A stretch of DNA of 64,000 nt, taken from contig JAMKCH010041445.1 in NCBI GenBank assembly GCA_023653785.1, positions 1 to 64,000 of the forward strand, given 5' to 3'. A program made the translations under genes and the position numbers. Below are positions 1 through 12,500 of this stretch, in pieces. Below the pieces are notes generated by a model that made no database searches, was not told where the DNA came from, and saw nothing but the letters and a program-made list of their open reading frames with translations. Source of the stretch: Ophioderma brevispina. Its lineage: Eukaryota; Echinodermata; Ophiuroidea; Amphilepidida; Ophiodermatidae. Within the stretch, counting starts at the first letter, position 1; every line of letters begins with the position of its first letter.

Positions 1-1227
1 CCTTTGATAACATGAATTGTAGGGCATCAAACATTACTATAAACTTGGTTAAGCCAGTCCAGGTGTTTGAATAGGAGAGACAAAAAAAAAGGTACCTAAT
101 TTGATCTAAATGACAGCTTATTTGAGCTAGTGCGCTCATCCATTTGGTGACATTTTTTGTGTCATATATAAAAGGAACAGCTCCTGGAACCTTAATTTTA
201 CTGGGGTAAGTAGAAATATGAGCTTGTTTGATGGCATAAAGTGATGGGATGGGCAGGGCCATCTCAGACCATCCCAAAAGCCATTGCCTTAAGACTAGAA
301 GTTTTTCTCTTCTGCCACACTGCCAAAAAAATCATTTTAATGACGTGGAACCCATGTGGAATCAAAATTTTATTTGAAAATACACTGGGTGTTTGTGCTT
401 AAATTGTAAATTAGCAATATGATTTACAATCAATTGCTATTTGAAAGGAAACACTTTGAAATTTTATGTGTAATATTCAAATCCAAAACTTGCATTTTTT
501 ATTCCGGACTTGGCAACAAAGTGGCAAGTCTGTATGCAAAATGGAAATGCATTTTTGGATAAACAACACATTTCATATAAGGGTATGCAAACGTGATAAG
601 TTTTTGCCTATAATTAATGAAGTCACAATCAAGAGAGACAACCCACTGCATCAGCACTCGACAAACACTCCCATCCATTTACCCACCTGCAATTTCTTTA
701 ACAATCTGTACCTGTGGTCAAGCCAAGCTAACCTTCCATACATGACGCAAAAGCGTGAATTTATCAAAAATACATTCTACATTTTCCATTTTATGGTAGA
801 CAATAGAAAATACCACAATAAACTGAATTCGCATGCACATTTTTGCTGTAATATTTAGCCAGAATCCCTGATTTTATTTTACTGATCTCAGAGAGGTTTA
901 CTAGTTTGGTGATCTGTTTTTTTTCGGACTTGTCCACATACACAACCCTTGTAAGCTCATCTGCTATGCAGTGATTTGGTGCGTACTTTAACCAATCTCG
1001 CATCGTGTTGCTATGTTCGTGTCCCTGCCAGTTAACGCACTTCACACTGGTGTATGTTCAATTCTGTCCGAGAATCAATTCCAGCCACTATAAAATTCTA
1101 TCTCTTTCAAAAGTTTCTCCGTGTATGTGGTGCACAAGCTTTTATTTATTGCCGACACTTTGCAAATTGTATGTTATTGTTCTTGTTTTAGGCCTTAAAA
1201 TCCATAAAACTTTCTTTTCTTCTCAGT
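1..1227. other. AT-rich sequence, no gene recognised
   Basis: Mostly AT-rich with no splice-bounded coding segment that I can name. A minus-strand open stretch at 791-1045 reads MRDWLKYAPNHCIADELTRV but has no recognised family. The C-terminal exons of the carboxypeptidase could lie here or further left, but none was identified. Confidence 0.4.
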
Positions 1228-1571
1228 TTAAGGTGCATGTTCCAATCGTCCTGGGACTCCCCTGATTTACCGGAAGTAGTATCGATTTTGATATCAATTA
1301 AAGGCCGTATTTTTCTTATTGGTCTTCCTAAAATTTGAGCCATCAAATCCATTTCTATTTCCCAAGATATAACCAAAACCCGCCTTGTATGTGTTACCAT
1401 CAAAAAATATTAGCACAGTATTAATTAATTGCTTTTGCCAACATGGATTATTGCGTCTACCATCAAACCGCAAAGTTGTTTCCACGGTACTTGATGGGGT
1501 TTATTTGCAATTGAGCAGGCTCTCATATCAAACAGATAACACAATACACATAAATCGAAAAAGCACTTTAA
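1228..1571. mobile_element. MITE, TTAA-AGGTGC family, long form
   Basis: It is bounded by TTAAGGTGCATGTTCC on the left and GAAAAAGCACTTTAA on the right, so it has imperfect inverted termini with TTAA at both ends. Internal words (cgattttgatatca, atttgag, tcccaagatata) are shared with copies at 7911-8100, 14199-14390 (both opposite orientation) and 19335-19696. It has no coding capacity. Confidence 0.7.
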
Positions 1572-2089
1572 GACATATTATTTACACTAGCTAAAAGGTC
1601 ATAAGGGCCATTTATCAAAAAACTCAACATCCACAAGTTTCACATATTAATAGCAAATAGGGATATGCACATGAATCAACCCTCAGGAACTTACCATTCA
1701 TACACACTAAAAGGCTTTTCTTCCTTTATAGGAGGTGAAAGTTTGTCCCCCGTACAATGACCAAGCAAAAGGTTCATGACCATTATCACATTTTCACAAG
1801 TCTCTGTAACTGAACATCACCGACATGCCAAAAATATATTATATTTCTAGTGCTTCCTTAAATTGAGACAAATCATTGAGATACTTTTAACTAAATTGAA
1901 GCACTTTGTATCTAATTGATCCCTTTAACATCCAAGATGGCCATCAAATGGACCCCTTGGGACACTATTTGGTGTTGATAACATCAGAATATTTTTTTTA
2001 TTGAAGAAGATGACATAGTTGTGACTAAAAAATAATGTTAGAATTAGTTTAAGGGGGTGCATGGGAACCCATATAATCTGCTGGACTAA

Positions 2090-2395
2090 ATATAGGAGCA
2101 GTGTGGTCAGTGGGAAAACGAGGATCAAGATCAGTAGATCAGTGAGTTCGAGGCCCGCCGTGGCCAACGTGGTGTGTCCTTGGGCAAGACAACTTTATCT
2201 CGCTTGCCTCAATTCACCTAGGTGTAAATGGGGAGCTGTTAGGGTAATCATAATGGGCCTGGTAATGGCTGCCGAATTTTCAATATGTGCCAAAATGTGA
2301 TTAATCTTAGTGAAAGCGGAATAAATGTAAGCGCTTGAGACTTAATTGTAGTAAAGCGCTATATCAACTGTTGCATTTATTATTTAATTTATTTA
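2090..2395 (+). mobile_element. tRNA-derived SINE, copy A only
   Basis: The head carries pol III box-like words: GTGGTCAGTGG (A box) and GAGTTCGAGGCCC (B box). The body has gtgtccttgggcaagaca and aggtgtaaatggg. The 3' end has taaagcgctatatcaac, the tail type shared with L2/CR1-like LINEs, then an AT-rich tail. It is absent from the matching position in copy B (about 10700), so it inserted after, or on one side of, the duplication or haplotype split. Confidence 0.78.
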
Positions 2396-3394
2396 TTTTA
2401 AATTCATTTCTTTTGGACTCAATAATCAGTGCATGATTATTTTGTTTCCTGATTTTCTCTTACAGGCTGCACTTAACTGTTTTAAAACAACTTGCTTACA
2501 ACAAGGCGCAGCTTGGCTAGTGCTGTGTTTGCCCCTGACATCACTTGCTCAAAACATTAACAAAGTCTAGAAATACGCATCGGGCTGTATTAAATTGGAG
2601 TCCCATCTTAAGACTAATTTTATATTGATCAAGCCAGAGGGGCCATATGTAGGCAGTTAATGGAAAATTGTCTAGTCCGATCCAAGTTAAATCCCCTTTG
2701 TACGTAGTCCATGTATATATAATCTTTGAAATGTAGGATTCATGGTCTCCATGCCATTGCACATCATCCATAGTAGCCTTGGAAATAAAAAATCATAGGG
2801 CCTATTCTTATTCAGTGGGGGGGGTGATAATGTTAACAAGAAATTTGTTTGGTTTAGGTCAAAGCTACACCCATCCATTACTTGGTAATTGTAGATAGTG
2901 TGTGCAGAAATTACGCGGTGTAGTCGAATATAAAAGATGAGCAAACAGCGCGTTTATACTGCGTTCAACATGGTCGAGTTATACGCAAATTGCAATTCCG
3001 CAGAGTGAAAATCACACGCGATGACTTGATCGACATACAATATGTTGAATTAAAAAAGCAAAAAATGACACAATTCTAAATATAGAATGAGAATAAAAGA
3101 TGAGTTTTTTGTTTTGCCATCCGAGATGGTGGCATAATGGAGGGGCATCCAATATTTTATCGTGGGGGATGCCGGATGACCTCACCACTTAAAATCTTGG
3201 ATGCCCATCCAGTATGATGCCATATGAGATGTGGCCAAAAAAAAAATCTATCATTATTCTCCAATTCTAAAGGTCAATTCATACTTCACTCAAGGGTTCC
3301 AATTTTTTTTTAGCGACCTGTTATCCTTAATGTTCTGCCCAAATAATACACAAAATAAAATTACATCAGTCTAAACTAATCATAAACCAACTAC

Positions 3395-3537
3395 CTGTAT
3401 TCCATTGTCATGACATGACATAAGGGTAGACTACACTAGCACTTGATCTTGAATGTTGGGGTGTTTGACTATTCGAGCAATGCCTCGCAAAAATTCTGTC
3501 CCATCTCCTCCAACATCTGGGTTGTTATCTGGTAACC
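3395..3537 (-). CDS. CCP1-like C-terminal exon, copy A
   Basis: This is the second copy of the exon at 12313, inside copy A of the tandem duplication. The first 21 codons ([20 protein letters not shown] plus L) are identical in protein. The rest is shifted by several indels, and the donor is the weaker ACAG|GTAGTT. If real, the two copies could be alternative last-helix exons or a redundant pair. If the assembly has kept two haplotypes in line, only one exists. No further downstream exon was recognised left of here. Confidence 0.82.
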
Positions 3538-6500
3538 CTGAAGATAGAAGAACGGATAGACAGAATTACTATTTTGTGTCAGGTGAGTTTCCAAAAACAA
3601 AACACTAGGCAAGGTGGCAAGGGATGGGTTTGCTTGTCCACAAGCTTTTGAGATTCTTCTGGAAGGGCAATGCCTGAGAAATTTCGCAAAGGTCAATGAA
3701 TACAAAATACCTTAAAAAGATTACCATCATAAAAGGGGTATGCAAAGGGAGAAACTTCCAATGAACTCTGATTCATAGGGGGTATGACCTGTAACTGATA
3801 AATTCTCAGTTCAGGAAAGAAGCGCCACCAAATTTTTCGAAAACCAATTTTTTTTGATATTTGGAATTGCATACCAATGTATTAGGTCACATCTGAAGTG
3901 AAAAAGCTGAATAGGCCATCATTGTGTAATAAAGATCATTAAATGACCGATGTGCATTTTCTGTCATGCATGACAGAAATCAAAGCAAAGCGAACTTCTA
4001 TGGGACTATTAAGATTGCAGGCAAGTTCAACACATCATCTATACTGCTAAAAATGAGATTATGTCCAATATGTAAGGCTAGCATTGTTTATGCTGTGACA
4101 TATGGGGGATGATATTTGGCATAAGGTGGAGGAGGTCTGCCTGACATTTGTTATCAGGGTTCAGAGTGACCCAAAAGGTCAAAGGTTATCTAGAGGGCAA
4201 TTTGCATAGAAATGGCCTGACTACCAAATGTGTCAAAAGGACCACGGCCTGAGCACAGAAACAAAAGGTCAAAGGTACACACATAGGTCAAAGGTCACAC
4301 CCAGGGGAATGCACTAGTAGTTTTGGTTTCTCTTTCTTATTTGCCCAATGAACGTGTGAAACGTTTCAGGAGGTGTTCTACAACCGATCAAGTGCCAATT
4401 GAGAAAATTTGTATGTGTCCCTTAAACCGCAACACAACCAATTACAACAGGTACCACACATGGCAATTTGTGGTAAATTATGGTAAATGATGTAAAAACA
4501 GTAGCCATCAGTCACTGTGGTACTCTGTGGTACTGAGTGTTTGACTTTTGAATCAGTTGTGGTACCTTGTTTTTAATTGGTAGTATACCATCCTAGGGCC
4601 TGTGGTAATGTGTGGTATGTAGTAATTGCTTGCAAAACATAGGGAATGGTTATGGTTAAGTTATGTTGGTATCAGATGTTGGGGGGGACATGGGCCTCAA
4701 AAGAAATTACACACTAAACAAATATAGATGGATAATACGACTACTATAAACCAAAGTTTTAAATAGGTTTTGTCCCGCCAACGGGGGTGGCCGGATTCCA
4801 CCTCACATTGGGCAGCAAACAGCCCTGATCCTTCCTTCAATTCACACGATTCAATGGGCTCCTCATCCTCAACCCAACCCTCCTACTCTCCTCTCCACTT
4901 GTTTCTTCCATGTCTTCTTGGACGTCCCCTCCTCCTCAAACGACCTACCTCGAACTCAAAAGCTTCTTATCACATGCTCGTCATCCTTCCTCAACACATG
5001 CCCATACAACGTAACTATTCGCCTTCGCCAAACGGTCACCGCCTCTTCCAAACCCAACATCTGCCATCCAAGTCCTCAGTCTTCATCCGTCCATACCTTC
5101 ACACCAACACATTTGCCTCTAATAATTGTCTCTCTGTCCTCTCAAAATCCCCATCTCATTTTTGCTCAGACACCACGTTCAACTCCCATACCGCATCACT
5201 GATCTCCCACAGCTCTTCTACCCACCAGTCCTTTCATCTTCAAAGGATATCTTTCCCGTGTAGCAACATTCCCTAAACTTCCTAAACTTCAACCACCCAT
5301 TACCTCACTCTCGCTGTCACAGCCACCTCACATCACCACCCCATAACCTTCTTCCTAGGTATGTGAACTCATTCACTGACTCCACCCATCACATACCTCC
5401 TCTTTCACCAAGACTCCCCACACCCCCAATCCCTTCACTATTCCTGCCCAACCAAACTTGTACCTTATTTCCCTCGAACCCCAATATAGTCCCTCCACTC
5501 TCCATCTAACCTCCTGCACACCACACCCGTCCACCTTCCTCTTCCTCAACCTCACTTATCTCCCCCCTTTCCTTCAAAATCCCAAGTTCCAGCTCCAACC
5601 CTCACCCGAGCAGCCTATCGGGCTTAATACAGTCATTGGGGGCAGGCGGTACCTGCGCGACTCAAGGTGATTACTCGCACCTTCCTTTTTGCGGTAGGCA
5701 GGTGGCCGCCCACCCCAACCATTCGGGCTGGTTGGTGCCGTTTTGTTTGTACGCCATGAGAAAACACTCTTAACTTTAATCCTTTTCCTACCTCTGTACA
5801 GTGATGCCAATGCAATATACAAGGTGAGTCTAAAAAATACAACAATTGAGCAATTTTTCAGGAAAACCCCTGTGTGCTATTCAAAATTTTCTTCCGTTTA
5901 GTCCATCACGGTTTTGTCAGCCTTCATCACAAATTACGGGCTTTAAAATGGATCACATTTCAAAAGGTTACAGTTGGACAGAAGTGAAAGTCCCAATGTG
6001 GAAGACCGAACAAGTTACATGTTGAACCCAAAGAGTATTCTTAGTTTTACATTCAGCTTTGGTTTGCATATTTCCATAATTTAACACATTTGGAATCAAA
6101 TTCAGGTAAGACCAGTAGTGTAACCAGTAGGTGATGTGAGCGGGAGGGGTAAGGGGATGGGGGCGTTAAGGAGAAGGTTTCCCCACTCAAAATCCTTTCC
6201 CCCTCCTGTCCCAATAGAGATCAGGAAAAAGTAATGGTATATATATAGACACTTTGACAAAATTATATTGTTTCGCCACCTCTCCCCTCTCAGGACCCTT
6301 CCCAAATGAAATGGCACTTTTTCACTCATAACATCTAAGCCAAATAGGGCCCAGGATTTTTCATGCAGAAGTAAATGAGAGAGTAGGTTTTCAAACACAG
6401 TATTTTGACAACTTCTGGAAAATATGAGGTCCTGGGGACAATGCTATTAGGATCGAGCCATGGACCTTTAAATTCATGCTATCTTGCAATATAGTGTGTC

Positions 6501-9500
6501 GATATCGGTTGCCATGCCAATGTTTTCCAGAGGGGGGTTGCAAACATGGGAAAAAGTCGACATGAAGGGGTTGCATAATACAAATGTTAACAGGAACACG
6601 TCACTGTTCATTTGTTTTTTCAATATATGCGTTTTGCATACAGATTGCACCCTACAAACAGCTATACAATACTAAAACCCTTTGTATTCTGTCGAATCAC
6701 ACATGATCCTTCATGAACCATGGTTGCGATTTTTTCAATAAAGTTCTCTACTTGCGTGTCATTTCCAGAGGTGACTGGGAGGGTGATGTGACCCTTGTGG
6801 TAACAAATGAGACTGGTAAAAAAATCCACGAAGTGCACCATATTGCAAAAATTAACACCCCTACAAATGGGGAGGGGATATGTACATTACCCTCTCATTG
6901 CCTAAATGGTTTCAAAAAGTTATGCCCATTTTAGACGACACACAAATACATACATGCATGACATGACACACAGCACACACACAGGTGCCAAACACATCTA
7001 AATGGAATGTTCTTCACGGTCATCTCCTTGCAATTCCATATCAAATAACTTTTCAAACGTTGACACCCTTTTTGACTTCAGCAACTCCAACTTTTTCATC
7101 ACCCCCATACCCCCAACCTATCCTCTCGCACTCTTGCCCCATATTCCCCTCCTCGTTCCCCCACACTCCCCACCACACCACACCCGGCCCTCCTCCTCCT
7201 CCTTCTATCCGCCACCAGCCCCCTCCCTTACGCGTTCTCCCTTGTTCCAATATCCCCACACTTTTCCGCCCACTCTCCTTTCTACATTCCTCCCTATCAT
7301 GTGCCCCACCTCGCGCTTCTTCGACCCACTCCCCACCAACCCATCTCCCACCCACACACACTTTATTCCCAAACTCCACCCTTCCCTCCGTCACTTAGCT
7401 CCCCCCTTCCTATCTCTTCCCATCTACACAAATATATAACCCCCCTCTCCCCCCCCCTCTGTTACCTCCCTACCCCCCGTACCATGAGCCCTCTCCCCCC
7501 CCCCCTAACCCCTACCCCCACCCATCCCACCCCACCTCTTGCCCTCAGAAAACACCCCACCCCCCCCTCCCTCCGAACCCCCCCACCTCTCCTCACCCCT
7601 CCCAACGCCCCGCCCCTCCCCATCACCTTCGACCCCCACTATCTTTTCCAATCTCATGTCAGGCCTAAACCCCCCCCCTGCAGCCCTTCCTCTCTCCCTT
7701 ATAACCCCTTCTCCCAACCAAACTCTTTATCTCAACCGTCCACACTCATCCTTCTCTACCCCAAACACCTACCACCCCACTTTCCTCCCTTCTCCCTCTC
7801 CGCCAGACATTTTCCAAGCCAACCTTTGACTAATGTAATTGGATCACTATGTTACTCTTCCTCTGCAAAACAAAACAATAACACTGTTTTAAGGGCAAGG
7901 ACTATTTGCTTTAAAGGTGCTTGTTCTGAGTTATGTCAAATTGTTCTCTACTTGTTTATATCTTGGGAATGAAATAGATTTCAGGGCCTCCAATTTTCAA
8001 GAGACAATGAGAAAAATACGGACTTCATCTGATATCAAACTTCGACACTACTCCCGGGTCAACAGGGGGGTCCCAAAGACGATTGGAACACGCACTTTAA
8101 AAGCTCAATAGTCTGCATTTGCTAGCCACATGCTTTTAATTTGTTCAATTTGAGAATTGGCACATTGTCTGTACTAAATTAATAAATTTCCTCAAAATGA
8201 TTTTGCTGTAATGTTTATATATTGTTTTGCTACCTAAAATTGGAGATCCCATTCTTAAGGGCACTGATTGTGACTTACTCTAAAGCATTTTTTTTAAATT
8301 GTCAAAAATAAGATTTTTGTGTCGTAACAAGTATCCCAACATACCTTATGAGTAATACGACCGAAGGCAACTAATAAGGATTAAAAAATGGACATTTTAG
8401 TCATGACCTGTCAGACGTACATACTGCAACCAGGACAATTGAATGAAGAGTACACTTCCTTTGTGATACTTCAACACTGCTGTTCCTCCTTTTTTTGTTA
8501 ATATTCAATTTTGAAAAAAAAAAATACTTTTATGAGACTTATCCTTTACATATTAACTCTCCCTGCAATTAAATATTTTGACTTTTTTGATTGGATCACT
8601 GACAATGACAAACAGGTTAAGTTCTCTATCAATTTGAGTTTTGTCCTTAAAGTGAAATAAATGACATTTTTACGCACATCGTTGTTTAAGAGGAAAAGTC
8701 AGGGCAATTTTTGCACTTGTATTTCTCCAAAAATCATGGACTGTCGCTTTAATATAAGCCTAACAAGTCAGAAGCAAGAATGATTAGGGCATGTGACAGT
8801 GAAATCCCAATTTGACATGGCATGGTGAAACCTAACCATTTAAAAGAAGGATTATCCAAAAATAAACTTCTACGACTGAAGGGACCGAGCTTTCACTTGG
8901 CACATATACAGTCTGTCTATCAGCCAATACTGTCTGTCTCTGTCACATCAATGCAGAATCATTTACAACTAGCATGTCAACGATACTTGCCCACATGGCC
9001 AAGAATCTCGACTTCTCTGGCATGCAACATTTTCAATCAGAAACAGTTGTGATATGCATATTAACAGAGAAATATCTAAGGCAATTGAACTTTGATGCGC
9101 AAATTGTCACCACTCCCAGAAATTATTAAGATTTCTAACCAACCATTGGATGTTCAAACCATACACTTAAACTGAACATGCACCAAACTTGCACTATTAC
9201 AAGGTAACCCCCCCCCCCCCCCCCCCCCCTCCACCCCCCCCCCCCCCTTTGATTATGTCATCTAACTTCATATTTTTTGCACATCAGCACTCTAATTATT
9301 TAATTGTTTCAATTTGACAATAGAATACCATCCTCCAATGTCAAAATACAAATTTGTATCAAACCAATTACAAATCTATAACCCAAGAGCAGAGCATTTT
9401 CATGACACTAGGCCTATAAAATTCCAATCAATATAATGTAAACACATGTATTAAGCCCGAGGTTTAAGGGCTAAGTAGTTCTCCAGCGAGCGAAGTTCAC

Positions 9501-12500
9501 TCAAGTGGCGAGGAGCGGCGAAAGGTCACGCAAGCGACAACGCTTTCATCTGCTTATATCATCTGTTGCCACAAAATTTACCCCTGCACAGATTGACGGT
9601 TTTATAAAGGCTAGACCCATATCGCGCAGATAGCCTTTTTTGATCTGCTTGTATAACCATTTACTTCCTATTCTAATGAAACATGGTTGGTGTCTTGTGC
9701 CTTGTGTTAAATACGGGCTTTACGATGTAAACATAAGTCTCCACTCTAGGTGTTTGTTATTGAGACACCATAGTTGGACAGGGTTCGCCAGTTTCTTTCG
9801 CAGGTGGAAAAAAACCGAGGGACGTTTTTTTTTCCCTTGGAAGAAATAGGTTTTTTCCAGTTTCTTTCACTGAAAGCGGAAGAAACTAAAAAAGCATTGA
9901 AAAATTCCTATTTCATTGAAAAATTTCCTATTTTAAAGCCAATGCTTGCACTTTTGGTTTTATATTATAGAGTAAATGAATTATAGGGAAAATAATTTAA
10001 AATAACCCTCAGGGACCCCCCTACTACCCCAGAATTGCATAATAAAACTCACATTGATTCACAAGGCCTAAATATAATAAATTACTGGAAGAAACTGCTT
10101 AAAAAAAATCCCTCCAAAAAAAAATCAAACAGACATAAAACAAAAAATTTAAGAACATCTTTTTCTTTAACAAAAGTTATGTCTCCCAGGTCTCCCCACA
10201 AGCAATACAAGTAGTATTTAAAGAATAATAATGGTTGCTTACTTTATGATGTGTGTTTTAAATTAACAAATTGGCCCTTACCAGATTTTAAAAGCTTTTT
10301 TTTCATTGTTTGCGCTACAATTACAAACTATTAATAGCTACCAGATATGCACATAAATCACCCCCAGGCACTTACCATTCATCATCCCTAATTAGGCTTT
10401 TCTTTTCATTATAGATGTGAAATTTTTTCTCTCACCCCCCCCCCCACCCATATCTCTGTAACTTGAACTGTACAGATATGCCAAACTATACATTTTCTGA
10501 TTCCTTATGATGAGACGAATCATTTAAGATACTTTTCAACTAAATTGAACCATTCTGTATGATTGATCCCTTATAAGCCAAGATGGCCACCAAATGGACC
10601 CCTTGGGACAATATTTTGATTTTGGTAACTCGAATTCTTGAAGAATATGGCATAGTTGTACTAAAAATCATGTTAGAATTTAGTTTTGAGGGTGCATGGG
10701 TGCGTGTCCTTGATTCTCTCTTAGCAAGCTTTGTGCTTAACTTTTTCAACAACTTGCCAACAAGGTGTTTGGCAAGTTCCTTGTTTTTGCGGATACTGAC
10801 TTCACAACTTGACCAACACATTAGCTAGAATATAAGCATAGACAGTACTGAAAATTGGAGGTCCATCTATTCTTAAACTAATTTTATACTTGATCCAAAC
10901 AAGAGGTACACCAACCACTATTTCAGCACTGGTTTTGTGTTTAAATAGAGGGCATATGTAGACAGTTAATTGGTAATTGTCCTAATCTGATCGATTAAAT
11001 CCCTCCTTTGATACCTAGTCCTTGTGTATATCTTTGGAACTTGGGGGGGGGGGGTAGGTATGTGCGCCCGGATTTCAAAAATTGATGCTCCGGAGCTGAT
11101 CTGAGGCCAAAAGAATGGGTTCTCTGGAGCTACGTTTTGAAATCAGCTGACAATTCTCTAATAGTTTCCGGCAATTTTTTTTAGTGTGTTTTGAAGAAAC
11201 TTTGGTAGAATATGGCTGTGGACATGAACATTAGGGTCTCTAGAACTGAAATCGGTGTCCTAAAATAGGGGTCATCTGAACTGAAAAAGAGGCCTGAAAT
11301 GGACGGGTCTTATGGGTGGCACAATACATGTACTACCTCCAATGTTAGTAACCGCCTCCCCATTAACCCTAACAAAATAAAAACTAATCTCACAAAAGCT
11401 CACCGCACTGCGTGAGGAAAAAGTCCAGAAAGTAGCGGTGACATCATCAACCAAGACTCATATGTGCACGAAATCGCTGGCCGGGCCAGCGACACCACCG
11501 TAGCGTGCTATCCCGGGTCATGGGGCTGGGGAACGAAGGGCCCTGGGTTCGAATCCCAATCCAGGAAAAAAATTTAAAACTTCTTTTTTTCCCCCTCTTC
11601 CCTCACTCCTTCAGTCCCTCCCGTAGCGTGCTATCCCGGGTCATGGGGCCCGAAGGGCCCTGGGTTCGAATCCCACCCGAATTGGCGACTTTTCTTGTTC
11701 CCTCACTCACTCCTTCAGTCCCTTCCCGGGAAACCGAGGTGGGGTTAGGGTAATGGTCTTCATTTCATACTATGTATGTCATAGTAGCCTTGGGAATACA
11801 CAAATCATCGCATATTCTAACTATGCTGACCAAAGTCTACAATATTCTTGTTGCAAGCAATGAGTTTATAGTATATGGTACAAAAGATGAAAATATGGCT
11901 CCTCCGGTTACAATGGTCATTTGAACAGGCGAGTTGGGAAACTTATTTATGATTTTTTTATCCTTATCACCTGTGTGATTCAGCAAGTTCTTGTATTACC
12001 TTACAAATGTGTTTACATTGAAATTGTAGTTGAAATAAATTACAATATTGTAAACTATCATTAACACAGTTTATTTTGCTCTGCCTCTTCATGGGCCCTG
12101 AAAAACAAATCAATTTTAAATCAAACAGCTGGTCTCCTCTCTCGGGCATAAAACATTCCATATCTTTTTCATTAAAATTTGGCCTCATACAGATTGATAT
12201 TTTTTGGTTTTCCCCAGGGGCTTCATTTGTTTTATTGACCTGTATACCTAAGGTTTTTCCAATTCTCTACTACAAAATTAAATAAACCTAAACTAAACAT
12301 AAACTAACTTACCTGTCTTCATTGTCATACATGACATAAGGGTAGACTACACTAGCAACTTGATCTTGACTGTTGGTTCCTGTTGAACTATAGTCGCAGC
12401 AATGCCTCGCAAAAATTCTGTCCCATCTCCTCCAACATCTGGGTTGTTATCTGGTAACCCTGAAGATAGAAGACAAAGATATACTGAATTACTATTGTGT

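Larger units (their letters stand above)
1650..10340 (+). repeat. segmental duplication, copy A
   Basis: This is the first copy of a head-to-tail duplication. Its start (gatatgcacatgaatcaaccctc, about 1655) matches the start of copy B near 10350, and its end (taataatggttgc to attacaaacta, about 10330) matches the end of copy B near 16620. The copies align along their whole length apart from private insertions. In A these are a SINE (2090-2395), an AGGTCA-bearing block (3790-4660) and two C-rich blocks (4755-5770, 7085-7815). Many one-base gaps separate the copies. One CCP1 exon (3395-3537) is included. Confidence 0.9.

Noticed and set aside
791..1045. Minus-strand open frame containing MRDWLKYAPNHC
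   Set aside because: The composition is protein-like but there is no family match, no splice sites and no continuation. Too weak to call a gene.
4770..5276. 168-codon open frame in the first C-rich block
   Set aside because: It has the same low-complexity origin, with no recognisable domain and an insertion present in only one copy.
6985..7972. Long Pro/Ser/His-rich open frames on the plus strand
   Set aside because: They lie in a nearly G-free C-rich block in which stop codons are rare by composition. No domain or splice context, and the block is absent from copy B.
11500..11675. Two tRNA genes
   Set aside because: The B box is perfect, but no full cloverleaf forms, and both copies are embedded in a repeated unit with a T/C-rich tail.
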